64,000 nucleotides of DNA from Rhodovarius crocodyli (lineage in GTDB: Bacteria; Pseudomonadota; Alphaproteobacteria; Acetobacterales; Acetobacteraceae), in assembly GCF_004005855.1 (NCBI RefSeq), contig NZ_SACL01000002.1:590453-654452 (forward strand), in the 5' to 3' direction. Positions 17,355 through 25,673 of this stretch are shown here, in pieces. Under the pieces are notes generated by a model. That model was given only the letters and a program-made list of their open reading frames with translations, was not told where the DNA came from and ran no database searches. Every line of letters starts with the position of its first letter. Within the stretch, counting starts at the first letter, position 1. A program made the translations under genes and the position numbers.

Positions 17355-18113
17355 TCAGACCGTGATGCCGCGCCTGGCCGCCAGATAGGCGCGGATGCCC
17401 GTCGCCACCTTGGCCTGTTCCGTGCTGGTCAGCGCCACGTTGTGGATTTCGGCCGCCGCGACGTGGTTGCGGCCCTGGTAGTCCGAGCGGAAGGTCGAGC
17501 CGATCCGAAACTTGCGGCTGCTGGTGTCGAGCAGGCGAGGGTTCACGTTGACCGTCGTGACAACTTTGTTGTCGGTCCAGTCGCGGAACTCGAAGCCCAC
17601 GCCCGAAGTGATGGTGATCGACACCAGCCGGGCCTTCGTGTGGTCGTCAATCGGCATCGCGGAACCCGCTATGCCAGGGACGCCGGCGGTCGTGTATCCA
17701 ATCAGGAAGCGGAGATACGGCTTGTTGGTAACCGCCTCCAGCCCCTGGAAGTAAATCGCAACACCTCCGGTGCTGGACCCGCCGTTATTGCTCAGGCACG
17801 TCGCGTTGAGGGCCGCATCCGTGTTGCTCGGCAGGTCGATGCTGTCCAGCACGGCGAACAGCGTCATGTCAGCCGTCTCGGCCACCTGCGTCTGCATGTA
17901 ATTCACGGTCGATTTGTAGGCCGCGCCCTTCGCGTCATAGGTCGGCGTGCCCACGATCGTCGCGTCACCCACCCCGCTGGCATAGTAGTTCCGCGCAGCC
18001 TCGGCATCGCTGACGCCCGGGAACCACAGGCCCTGCAGGCCGCGTGTCACCTGGGGGATATAGCCCACGATGGGGCCGGTGTAGTTGGCATTGATCACAT
18101 AATCGACGCCCAT
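17355..18113 (-). CDS. LamG-like tail protein (252 aa)
   Basis: The ATG at 18113 begins MGVDYVINANYTGPIVGYIP; the frame upstream is Arg/Pro/Thr-rich shadow sequence and is rejected. The protein is beta-rich with a C-terminal segment (FRIGSTFRSDYQGRNHVAAA EIHNVALT) resembling laminin-G/concanavalin-like lectin domains ('...AEIHNVALTSTE'). Likely a carbohydrate-binding tail appendage. It lies between the esterase protein and the DUF6441 gene. Confidence 0.55.
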   Translation of the reverse strand: MGVDYVINANYTGPIVGYIPQVTRGLQGLWFPGVSDAEAARNYYASGVGDATIVGTPTYDAKGAAYKSTVNYMQTQVAETADMTLFAVLDSIDLPSNTDAALNATCLSNNGGSSTGGVAIYFQGLEAVTNKPYLRFLIGYTTAGVPGIAGSAMPIDDHTKARLVSITITSGVGFEFRDWTDNKVVTTVNVNPRLLDTSSRKFRIGSTFRSDYQGRNHVAAAEIHNVALTSTEQAKVATGIRAYLAARRGITV

Positions 18114-18123
18114 GATGCCTCCG

Positions 18124-20439
18124 TCAGGCTGCGATGGCGGGCATGGAGAAATGCGCGCACCAGTTGTTTTGCGGGTAGGGTTTGCCGACCAGCGCGGCGA
18201 TGTTCTCGGTCGCGTCCATGCCGGTGCTCGGCAGGTAGGTGTAGGCGGTGGTCGACACGGTGCCGTCGCTGTCGCGCAGGCAGCCGTTGCCCGCGCAGCT
18301 GTTCTGCTGGCCGTATTCGATGATCGGCGTGCCCACGACGTCCCGGCCGAATGCCAGCAGCACCACGCGCTGGCCCGCGATCTGCACCGAGGTGAGCGGG
18401 ATGTCGCCCGCATCGTCGCGGGCACTGAAGCCCTTGGTGGCGTAATCGGTGGCCACGCCCTGCACATAGGGCAGCCCCCATTGCAGCGCTCCCTCGGGCG
18501 TGTGGAATGCCAGCAGCGCCGAGCGGGCCCGCCACAACAGGCGCACCGGGTGCAGCGGCTCCCAATCGCGCCGGTCGATCAGGATGCGCGCCATCACCTT
18601 GCCGAAGATGGCGCCGAGCCACCGCACCCCGTTGGTGGTCAGGTGCCCACCCTTGTCCGGGACGAAGTAGCTCGGCGAGGCCATGAACACGTCAGGCCGC
18701 TCCAGCGCCAGTTCCAGCTGCGCCTGGCCGATGGCCAGGTTGGAGGCCTGGCGCACATAGGCGCCCCCGGTCTGGTACATGAAGCAGGCGGGCGGCCGGG
18801 CATCGCCAGCGCCGGCCGTGGCCGCCGCCAGGGCATCGGCATTCGCCGCGGCGCGGATGGTCTCGAAGGTGGCCCGGTAGGTCGCCTTGTCGATGCCGGA
18901 TGCGGTGTAGTCCTGCTCACCCTGGAGCCAGGGCCAGGCCACCAGCTGCCATGGCAGCGCGGCGCCCGTGGCGGCGGCCTTGCCTTGGGTCATGGCCCCG
19001 GCGATGCGGGCGTAGCAATTGGCCGAGGCGCCAGGCACGAAGTTCGCGATGGGCTGCCCGCCCTGGCCGCTCTCCGTCGCCACGAACAGCAGGGAGGGGT
19101 CGGCGGAGAGACCCCGCCGGTCCAGATACACCTGGCGCAGGTGGTCCAGGGCGCATTCCAACACCGTCTCGCCGAAGGCATCGTCACCGAAGGTCAGGGC
19201 CGCGATCTGCTCGGGCGTCAGCAACGTGGCCGATGCACTGTCCCGCACCGTCGCCACCAGCGGCGACAGGGCCGTGCTGCCGAAGGGCGTCCAGGGGGCC
19301 GAGGCGGCGTGGACCGAGCCCCCGATCATCCTGTTGTCCAGCCGCTGGCTGGTCATGGCGGCCGGGTGGGTCTCATAGCCCACGGCCAGGGACTGACCCC
19401 GGATGTCGAACTGGTTCAGCCCCGGCAGCAGGGGCCGCACGGCGGTGACCTGGCGCCCGTTGACGCCGGCGCTGTAGGCCGCCGCGTAGGCGTCAGCCGC
19501 GGCGATTTCCTCGGCCGTGAAGCCGCTGGTGGAGCCGCCGGCATAGGTCTGGATGCGGGGCACATGCACTGTGCCGTCCGTGCCGATCTTGGCCACGATC
19601 ATGTTGCCCACGCGCAGCCGCAGCAGCGCGGCAGGATCGTCCAGCGGCATGGCGTCCAGCCCCAGATTGGAGGAGCTGCTGCCGTCGCTGGCCAGGGTCA
19701 TGCCGGGCAGCGCGATGCCGCCTGTGGTCAGCTTGAGCCCGCCGATCTCCACCGTGCCATCCGCGAGCCACTGGGCCAGCACCAGGCCGCTGGAGAGGCG
19801 GATGCGGTACAGCACCCGGCCCGTGGGATCATCGGCCGGGGTCTCCAGCGCAAAGCCCAGGAGGCTTTCCTGGCGGCCGGTGTGCTCCACCGACAGGCCG
19901 GCCGTGGCCCAGCGCGTGTTGTCGAGCAGCGCGGCCACCATGCCGCGCGGATCGACCAGCTGCCACAGCGCGCTGCCGGACCCGGGGCGGATGGCTCCGG
20001 CGGGCATGCGAAAGGTCCCGTCCTGCTCAATAGAGAGCAGGCCATCGCCTGCCAGGGTGCGCAGCACCCACACGATCCAGTCCCGCGCGGCGTCTGAGGC
20101 GAAATTGCCTTCCAGGGTGGCGGTGCGCTGGCCGAGCACGCCCACGCTCGGCCCGTCATAGGTCCAGGCGGAGCCGGACCAGCGATAGCGGCCATTGCGG
20201 TTGGACCCATCGGGGTTGGCGGTGGCCGGGGCAGCGGGGTCAGCATAGACCTCGGCCAGCACGCCCACCCCGGTCCCGGCAATCAGCTGCAGATCCGCGA
20301 AGGTGCGCACCTGCGTGGCGGCATCGAGCACCGCCGCCTTGACGGCATCGAGAGCCTGCACAGCCTCATCCCGCGCCACCAGGGCCTCGTCGATGCGCTC
20401 CTGGTTGGCGTAGGTCATCAGCGTCTCGACAACGCTCAT
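18124..20439 (-). CDS. Tail protein with SGNH/SASA-type esterase domain (771 aa)
   Basis: ATG at 20439 overlaps the upstream stop (ATGA). Residues 1-330 look like a fibre-type adaptor (helical start, then Gly/Ser-rich beta sequence). From about residue 360 the segment FDIRGQSLAVGYETHPA matches block I of SGNH hydrolases/sialate O-acetylesterases ('GQSN'), and WPWLQGEQDYTASGID matches the 'GEsD' block. This suggests a tail-borne de-O-acetylase acting on capsule or O-antigen. Encoding it before the tape measure is unusual. Confidence 0.65.
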   Translation of the reverse strand: MSVVETLMTYANQERIDEALVARDEAVQALDAVKAAVLDAATQVRTFADLQLIAGTGVGVLAEVYADPAAPATANPDGSNRNGRYRWSGSAWTYDGPSVGVLGQRTATLEGNFASDAARDWIVWVLRTLAGDGLLSIEQDGTFRMPAGAIRPGSGSALWQLVDPRGMVAALLDNTRWATAGLSVEHTGRQESLLGFALETPADDPTGRVLYRIRLSSGLVLAQWLADGTVEIGGLKLTTGGIALPGMTLASDGSSSSNLGLDAMPLDDPAALLRLRVGNMIVAKIGTDGTVHVPRIQTYAGGSTSGFTAEEIAAADAYAAAYSAGVNGRQVTAVRPLLPGLNQFDIRGQSLAVGYETHPAAMTSQRLDNRMIGGSVHAASAPWTPFGSTALSPLVATVRDSASATLLTPEQIAALTFGDDAFGETVLECALDHLRQVYLDRRGLSADPSLLFVATESGQGGQPIANFVPGASANCYARIAGAMTQGKAAATGAALPWQLVAWPWLQGEQDYTASGIDKATYRATFETIRAAANADALAAATAGAGDARPPACFMYQTGGAYVRQASNLAIGQAQLELALERPDVFMASPSYFVPDKGGHLTTNGVRWLGAIFGKVMARILIDRRDWEPLHPVRLLWRARSALLAFHTPEGALQWGLPYVQGVATDYATKGFSARDDAGDIPLTSVQIAGQRVVLLAFGRDVVGTPIIEYGQQNSCAGNGCLRDSDGTVSTTAYTYLPSTGMDATENIAALVGKPYPQNNWCAHFSMPAIAA

Positions 20440-20657
20440 CGCGACGGCCTTTCCTGATCTTCTTGGGTGGCCCATGCCCCGCCGATCTGCCCGAAGGCAT
20501 CGATCAGCCAGGCGGACTGGTCGTTGATCCCGCCGGGGTCAGGCAGATGCGCCAGGCCGCCCATGTCGCCGCGGCAGCGGCACCACAGGCGGACCAGCTC
20601 ATGCCAATCGTCGGGGATGGTAAGACGGGGGTTCATGGGCCAGGGGCGATTGCCCAC
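20436..20657 (-). CDS. Tail assembly chaperone T-segment (GT frameshift extension)
   Basis: 73 residues from GTG at 20657; ATG at 20636 (MNPRLTIPDDWHELVRLWCR) is the alternative independent start. The frame is open back through 20690 and is exactly -1 to the preceding chaperone gene, so it is probably expressed as a C-terminal extension of that protein (lambda G/GT arrangement). Such chaperones coat the tape measure during tail assembly. Confidence 0.6.
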   Translation of the reverse strand: MGNRPWPMNPRLTIPDDWHELVRLWCRCRGDMGGLAHLPDPGGINDQSAWLIDAFGQIGGAWATQEDQERPSR

Positions 20658-20683
20658 CAGCCATTCGCCGCCGTCAGAGGGCT

Positions 20684-20695
20684 TCAGGCCCCCTC
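20684..20695 (-). other. Putative -1 frameshift site at end of tail chaperone gene
   Basis: On the minus strand the zero frame ends GAG GGG GCC TGA. The five Gs (20693-20689) let P-site GGG re-pair after a one-base backward slip. The new frame (GGC CTG AAG ...) runs without stop into the T segment ending at 20436. Confidence 0.5.
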
Positions 20696-21295
20696 GGAAC
20701 CCGTCTGGGGCGCGGGCGCAGGCGACGGCGCCCCAGATGAGTTTCCCGCGGCGGCCGGCACATAGGCCAGCTCATAGGCACGCCAGCCGAGCGAGAGAAT
20801 GTCACCCTCGATCGCCTCCAGCAGCTCATCGGGCACCTCATTCAGCGCGCGCCGGAAGGGCGGCAGCCCCGCCCCCTCCCAGCCGCGCAGGGCACGGCGC
20901 AGGATGATCTGGGGCATCAGGTCCCACCACAGCTGATCGGCGGCGCGCGCCGAGGCGAAGAACGGCACGGCCATCGCGGCCAGCACCATCGTCTCACGGT
21001 CGCGCACCAGTTCGGCGGACAGGAGGTTACCGGCATCTTCCGCCGCCTCGCAGGCGTCGAGGGTGGCCAGCAGCTCATCCAGCGTTTTGGGCGCCAGCTC
21101 GGCTAGCGCATCGCGCAGCAGCTGCCGCATACGCAGCAGGCCAGGCGAGAGGGCCCCGGCCGCGATCATGTCGCGGCGGAACTGCTGCCGCTCCAGCATC
21201 GTCAGCGGGGCCAGCTGATAGGCACGCTCGGACGGCTTGCCTTCGTCATAGCGCACCGTCACCAGCTGGCGGCGCGACGTAACCACATCGGTCAT
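20684..21295 (-). CDS. Tail assembly chaperone, G-like (203 aa)
   Basis: Helical, acidic cytoplasmic protein (MTDVVTSRRQLVTVRYDEGK at the start) ending in a Pro/Ala/Ser tail APSPAPAPQTGSEGA. It lies directly after the tail tube gene, the lambda G position. Its end carries the probable slip site leading to the T segment. Confidence 0.65.
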   Translation of the reverse strand: MTDVVTSRRQLVTVRYDEGKPSERAYQLAPLTMLERQQFRRDMIAAGALSPGLLRMRQLLRDALAELAPKTLDELLATLDACEAAEDAGNLLSAELVRDRETMVLAAMAVPFFASARAADQLWWDLMPQIILRRALRGWEGAGLPPFRRALNEVPDELLEAIEGDILSLGWRAYELAYVPAAAGNSSGAPSPAPAPQTGSEGA

Positions 21296-21306
21296 GGGGG
21301 TGTCCC

Positions 21307-22476
21307 TCAGTACTGGCAGAGCAGGAAGCCGGCGTCGGTCAGGTTCGCCTGCGCGCGGATGCTGTTGGCCTCGAAGCCCTGGCTTTCGCCCGGGTCCTGC
21401 TGCAGCTGGCGGATGCTGGGCATGGTCGCCATGAAGCGATTGCCGGGCGTGGTGCCGAGCTGGGCGTAGAACGACCCGCTGGCGCCGCTGCGGAAGGCAT
21501 CGAACAGCCCAGCCTGGTTGGTGGTGTCGATCAGCGGATCGAGCGTCAGCATGCTGGCGCGGCTGATCGGAACGCCCGAGCCCACGCCGCCGGCCGCCTC
21601 CGGGTCCGGCGGCAGCGCGGTGCTGACGCCGAGATCGAAGGAGCAGGAGCGCAGCTGCGCCTTGAGGCCGAGCAGGCGGGACTTGCCACCCTGGAAGATG
21701 GGCGGCTGCTGCGCGGCGCCGGCCACCAGCAGGGTGGGGTTGGCGTTCGCGCCCTGGTCCAGCATCTGCGCCTGCAGGGAGAACACCAGCGTGCCGATGC
21801 CGCCCGTGCTGAGATCGAGCCGGGCAGTGCCGGTGGCCCCCGTGAAGCGCCAGCGGTAGCCGTCCTTCCAGAGGTAGACGGTGACCGTCTTGTACACGCT
21901 CTCATCGCTGGTCGGGCGCCACAGCACGTTGGGCGGCACCTGCACCAGCGTGCTGGTGGACAGCACGGGCGAATAGGTCTCGGCCAGGGTGGCGACGCGG
22001 CCGCTGGTGTAGTCCAGGCAGGCCGCCACGGCACCGCCACCGGGGTTGCCGGTCAGCAGCAGCGGCACGCCGCGGTAGATCTGGGCGGTGTTGGAGAAAC
22101 CCACCGGCAGCGTGAGGCTGGTGGCGCTGCCCGCCGTCGCGGCCGTGGCCGCCACGCCCGTGTTGTCGATCACCTGTTCCATGGCGCAGGCCTGGAGCAG
22201 GCGGCCCCAGGAAGGCGGGGTGCCGCCGGCGCCGGTACCCCGAAGGGGCACCCTCAGCTCCAGCGTGGGCTGGAAGCTGCCCAGCGCGGGCGGCAGCACG
22301 TCCAGGCTGCCCGAAAAGCTGGGGTCCTGTACCACCTGCGCCCCGAAACGCGCCTGGCAGTCACCCAGGATGAGATCGGCCAGCAGCGGCGAGCCCGCGA
22401 TGGCGTCGGTGCCGGGCGTGGTTTCCACGCGCACGGCCACAGCCGCGAAGCGACTGCGCAGCAGAGATCCGCTCAT
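21307..22476 (-). CDS. Major tail tube protein (389 aa)
   Basis: Starts MSGSLLRSRFAAVAVRVETT PGTDA, a typical opening of phage tail tube proteins ('...ETTPGTDA'). It is beta-rich with Thr/Gly/Leu alternation, ends FLLCQY, and is preceded by the ribosome site GAGGA. Between the tail completion gene and the chaperones this is the expected place for the tube subunit. It polymerises around the tape measure. Confidence 0.75.
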   Translation of the reverse strand: MSGSLLRSRFAAVAVRVETTPGTDAIAGSPLLADLILGDCQARFGAQVVQDPSFSGSLDVLPPALGSFQPTLELRVPLRGTGAGGTPPSWGRLLQACAMEQVIDNTGVAATAATAGSATSLTLPVGFSNTAQIYRGVPLLLTGNPGGGAVAACLDYTSGRVATLAETYSPVLSTSTLVQVPPNVLWRPTSDESVYKTVTVYLWKDGYRWRFTGATGTARLDLSTGGIGTLVFSLQAQMLDQGANANPTLLVAGAAQQPPIFQGGKSRLLGLKAQLRSCSFDLGVSTALPPDPEAAGGVGSGVPISRASMLTLDPLIDTTNQAGLFDAFRSGASGSFYAQLGTTPGNRFMATMPSIRQLQQDPGESQGFEANSIRAQANLTDAGFLLCQY

Positions 22477-22494
22477 GGGATCATTCCTCTGATG

Positions 22495-22968
22495 TTAGGG
22501 GATGCTGGTCTGGCCAGCGACGAGCCACAGCGTGGCGGCGACGGTGATGGAGACCTCACCGAGATGGTCGGAGCTTTCTTCGACCGGGTAGGCATCGGCG
22601 CTTGAGCTGCGCACCTGGACATCCTCACAGAGCGGCAGGCCGCCCCGATCGAGGCGCGCGCCCTCGGCCTCAATGGCGGCGATCAGGTCTGCCTCCAGCT
22701 GGGCCAGGGCATCGCTGCAGGCGACTTCCGTCGCCGCGGCGACGGGGTAGCCCACCACGGTGATGCCAACCGTCCAGAGCGTCTGATACGGCGTGGTGGT
22801 GTTGTCCGCCGCGGCGTCGCCCGTCACATCGATGCAGATCAGCGGGCGGGCCTCATCGGGCACGTCGTCGCGGCGCGCGCGCTCGATCGTGTAGCCGTCG
22901 AGCGACGCCGCATCGGCCAGGCGTGCGAGCAGCGCCTGACCCAGCGCGGTGCGGAAGGGCACAGGCAT
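22495..22968 (-). CDS. Tail completion/terminator protein (gpU-like, 157 aa)
   Basis: Begins MPVPFRTALGQALLARLADA and contains a beta-alpha pattern (WTVGITVVGYPVAAATEVAC) with ...LEADLIAAIEA, the layout of minor tail U / tail terminator proteins. It sits between the head-tail joining protein and the tail tube. Confidence 0.6.
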   Translation of the reverse strand: MPVPFRTALGQALLARLADAASLDGYTIERARRDDVPDEARPLICIDVTGDAAADNTTTPYQTLWTVGITVVGYPVAAATEVACSDALAQLEADLIAAIEAEGARLDRGGLPLCEDVQVRSSSADAYPVEESSDHLGEVSITVAATLWLVAGQTSIP

Positions 22969-22974
22969 GGGGCC

Positions 22975-23310
22975 TCACTTGGAGAGGGTGATGGTGGCCT
23001 GCGTCCGCTCGGCGTCGATCTCGACCACCGCCACCTTGCTGATCTCGGTGCCGATGCGCAGGACATCGCCCGCCAGGGGCTCATAGGGCAGATCGGCCAG
23101 GCAGAGCGTGACGTGGCGCGGGTCGGTGCTGGCCTTCCGGCTGGCACCAGGGAGGGAATAGCCCTCCGTGGGTGCCGTCCGGGTCACGCGCAGCGGCTGT
23201 TCCCCTGACGGCACGCTGCTGCGGCCGGGCGCTGCGGTGTACCAGGCCTCGACTGAGGCGTTGGGATCACGGTGCAGCGCCCGCGCCGCAGCGGCGAAGG
23301 CGTCGGACAT
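22975..23310 (-). CDS. Head-tail joining protein (111 aa)
   Basis: Small protein, start overlapping the decoration gene stop by one base (TAATG). It contains a helical start (FAAAARALHRDPNASVEAWY) and a beta C-terminus (GDVLRIGTEISKVAVVEIDA). Location between decoration and tail completion genes suits an FII/head-completion connector. Function by synteny. Confidence 0.6.
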   Translation of the reverse strand: MSDAFAAAARALHRDPNASVEAWYTAAPGRSSVPSGEQPLRVTRTAPTEGYSLPGASRKASTDPRHVTLCLADLPYEPLAGDVLRIGTEISKVAVVEIDAERTQATITLSK

Positions 23311-23657
23311 TACGCGGCCACGGCGTTCGGGCCGCCCAGCTTCACCATCAGAGTGGTGGCGCCGGAGGCGTAATTGCCCGGACCAACCGCCCAGCCGATG
23401 CAGCGATTGCTGGTGGCCGTCGTGGTCACGTTCCCGGCCGCGTTGTCCCAGAAGACGCGCACGCCCTCATTGATGGCGGTGCCGGACACCTTGGGGAGGG
23501 TGAAAACACCCTCCGTCTCGATATCCACCGGGGAACCGGAGGCGGCGTCACGCAGCGCGACGCCGAACAGGTCACCAACCAGAACGCCCTGGCCGGAAAC
23601 CACCGTGGCCGGGGCCGTGACGGTCACGGCACGGCCCTCATGGATGTAGTTCTTCAT
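23310..23657 (-). CDS. DUF2190 capsid decoration protein
   Basis: 115 residues starting MKNYIHEGRAVTVTAPATVV, followed by the repeated 'SGQGVLVGDLFGVALRDA' and 'EGVFTLPKVSGTAINEG' pattern of DUF2190 proteins. They are small beta-barrel cement proteins that stabilise expanded HK97-fold capsids. It directly follows the capsid gene. Confidence 0.8.
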   Translation of the reverse strand: MKNYIHEGRAVTVTAPATVVSGQGVLVGDLFGVALRDAASGSPVDIETEGVFTLPKVSGTAINEGVRVFWDNAAGNVTTTATSNRCIGWAVGPGNYASGATTLMVKLGGPNAVAA

Positions 23658-23683
23658 GGTGTGAGTTCCTTCTGTGCTGCGGA

Positions 23684-25660
23684 TCAGGCGCCCTGGTTGA
23701 ACCAGGCACCGCGCCAGCCGATGGCGCCCACCGCGAAGTCGTGGACCACCTCCACCTGCATGCCGTCACGCCCCGGGATGGGGTTGTGCACGCGGATCTG
23801 CGGGGCAGACTGGCCGTTGACGTAGCCGTACACGAAGGTCGGCGCGGCACCGGGTTCCGGGAACAGGTACCAGCGGTTGCCAGTCACGTTCGCGTCCACG
23901 ATCGGCTCCAGATCCGTGTACAGCGCCACCTTGCCGGCTTCGGTCGCCACGATCTGGCGCGTGTAGCGAAGCGCCGCACCGCGGTACGCCGAACCGGTCA
24001 GCAGAATGGACGGGCGCAGGTTCAGCTTCAGCCCGTCGAGCGAGGTGTGCTCGATGATGCCCGCATAGGCCGCGTCGAGCGTGGTTTCGCTGATCGCAGC
24101 ACCGCTGGCGGCCCGATTGCCGCGCGTCGTCGCGAACAGCGTGGTGTTGCCCTCTGCCAGAGTGGGCCCGGCACCGCTGTTGGCCCCGAGCTGCGCATAG
24201 GCCATCGCATTCTCGAAGTCCGCGACGCGGCGGCCGATCATGCTGCCGAAGTCGGTGAAGGCGCCGAGATCGTCGTTCACCAGCATCTGCCGGGTGACGG
24301 CGATGGCCTTGGCATAGGTCTTCGCGGTCACGCGCTCGCGCTTCTCGGAGATCGTGCCATCCTTGATGGCACCGCCCTCGCCCAGTTCCTCAAGCGCCGG
24401 GAAATCACCGGCCGTCAGGAAGCTGTGCGCCTTGAAGTCGTTGAACGGGCGATAGGCGAAGATGCGGCGATAGCTGGGGTTGGCCAGCGCCATCCCCGCC
24501 TCCAGCATCTTGTTGCCGGCATTCTCCAGCAGCAGCGGGAAATCGCTGCTGGTGTGGAAGCTGCGCTCCAGGAAGTCCTGGCGGTCGCGGGGCGAGACGC
24601 GCTCGCCGCGGAGATGCGCCAGCTCCATCAGCATATCGCTGGGGCGCATCCGCAGGAACTCGCGGTAGCGCATGCTCTCCTGGCCCTGGGCCAGGCCAGG
24701 CATGGTGCGCACCGCGATGGCGGTGGCCATCGCCGCACGGACCTCCGCCGGATCGTCACCCGATGCGCCGACGCGCGGGCGGGAGGAGGGGTCGGGGCCG
24801 CCGGCGACCTTCGCCCGCGCCTCCAGCTCCGCGATCAGGCGGGACTGCGCCGTTTCGACGCTGATACCCTCTTCCACCAGCTTCTCGGCCTGTTCCTGCA
24901 GGCCAAGGGTACGGCAGGCAGAGTGGATGCCGGCGATACGGCTGCGTTCGGCCTTGGCCGCCTCGGCCCGAATCGCGTCAGCGTTCGGCGCCTCATTCAC
25001 GGGCGGCGTGTTGGCAGGCGGGTTGCCCGCCGGGTTGGAACCGCTCATGCGGATATCCTCATGATGAGCCGGCGGCGCCGGCGGGGTGGGAAGGGATGCG
25101 GGGCCCGGGGCGGGCATGCCGCGCGTGCCGGAACCGGCATCCGCCGGCACCGCCACGAAAGACAGCTCGAAGGGTTGCCACCGCAGCAGCTCGCGCAGCT
25201 CCGGCTCCTTCTTGGTCGGGTCCGGCGTCACCCGCACCTGGTCGGGCTCATAGGTGTAGCCGACCGAGATATTGCGGATGACGCCGGAGGCGATGTCACG
25301 GATGAGGCCCTGGATTTCCTCGCGTTCACCGAAGCGCAGGACCGCCTTGCCGGTACCGTTCTCCAGCCAGGCGCGCTGGACTACGCCAATCTGCGTGTCG
25401 AGACCCCAGCGCTGATGGCTGTCCAGGACCGGCGCGGCGCCGCTGCCGAGGCGGGTCATATCCACCGCGTCGTCGCTGACCACCAAGCGCTCCAGATAGT
25501 AGCGCTCGGTCCACCAGTCATAGCGGCGGACATCGGCACCCGTGGTCCACACCACCTCAATGGTGCGCGTATCAGGGTCCCAGGTTTCCGGGGCGAAGCT
25601 GGCGTCACGACGCAGCAGATCGCCCGCAGGCGCCTTTCGCGCCTCGGTTTCGACGGCCAT
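23684..25660 (-). CDS. Prohead protease / major capsid fusion protein (658 aa)
   Basis: ATG at 25660 has GGAGGG upstream; the longer frame overlaps the portal stop. Residues about 30-190 form an HK97-type prohead serine protease (PVLDSHQRWGLDTQIGVVQR with the His; SVGYTYE; LSFVAVPADAGS with the Ser). A Pro/Asn-rich linker and a scaffold-like coiled coil (about 205-300) follow. From about 330 comes a major capsid protein (SPRDRQDFLERSFHTSSDFP to the C-terminus). By family knowledge the protease cleaves itself and scaffold from the shell during maturation. Confidence 0.85.
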   Translation of the reverse strand: MAVETEARKAPAGDLLRRDASFAPETWDPDTRTIEVVWTTGADVRRYDWWTERYYLERLVVSDDAVDMTRLGSGAAPVLDSHQRWGLDTQIGVVQRAWLENGTGKAVLRFGEREEIQGLIRDIASGVIRNISVGYTYEPDQVRVTPDPTKKEPELRELLRWQPFELSFVAVPADAGSGTRGMPAPGPASLPTPPAPPAHHEDIRMSGSNPAGNPPANTPPVNEAPNADAIRAEAAKAERSRIAGIHSACRTLGLQEQAEKLVEEGISVETAQSRLIAELEARAKVAGGPDPSSRPRVGASGDDPAEVRAAMATAIAVRTMPGLAQGQESMRYREFLRMRPSDMLMELAHLRGERVSPRDRQDFLERSFHTSSDFPLLLENAGNKMLEAGMALANPSYRRIFAYRPFNDFKAHSFLTAGDFPALEELGEGGAIKDGTISEKRERVTAKTYAKAIAVTRQMLVNDDLGAFTDFGSMIGRRVADFENAMAYAQLGANSGAGPTLAEGNTTLFATTRGNRAASGAAISETTLDAAYAGIIEHTSLDGLKLNLRPSILLTGSAYRGAALRYTRQIVATEAGKVALYTDLEPIVDANVTGNRWYLFPEPGAAPTFVYGYVNGQSAPQIRVHNPIPGRDGMQVEVVHDFAVGAIGWRGAWFNQGA

Positions 25661-25673
25661 CAGGCCCTCCAGG

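Noticed and set aside
18112..20097. 661-codon plus-strand frame
   Set aside because: Antisense to the esterase-bearing tail protein, which has motifs and a coupled start.
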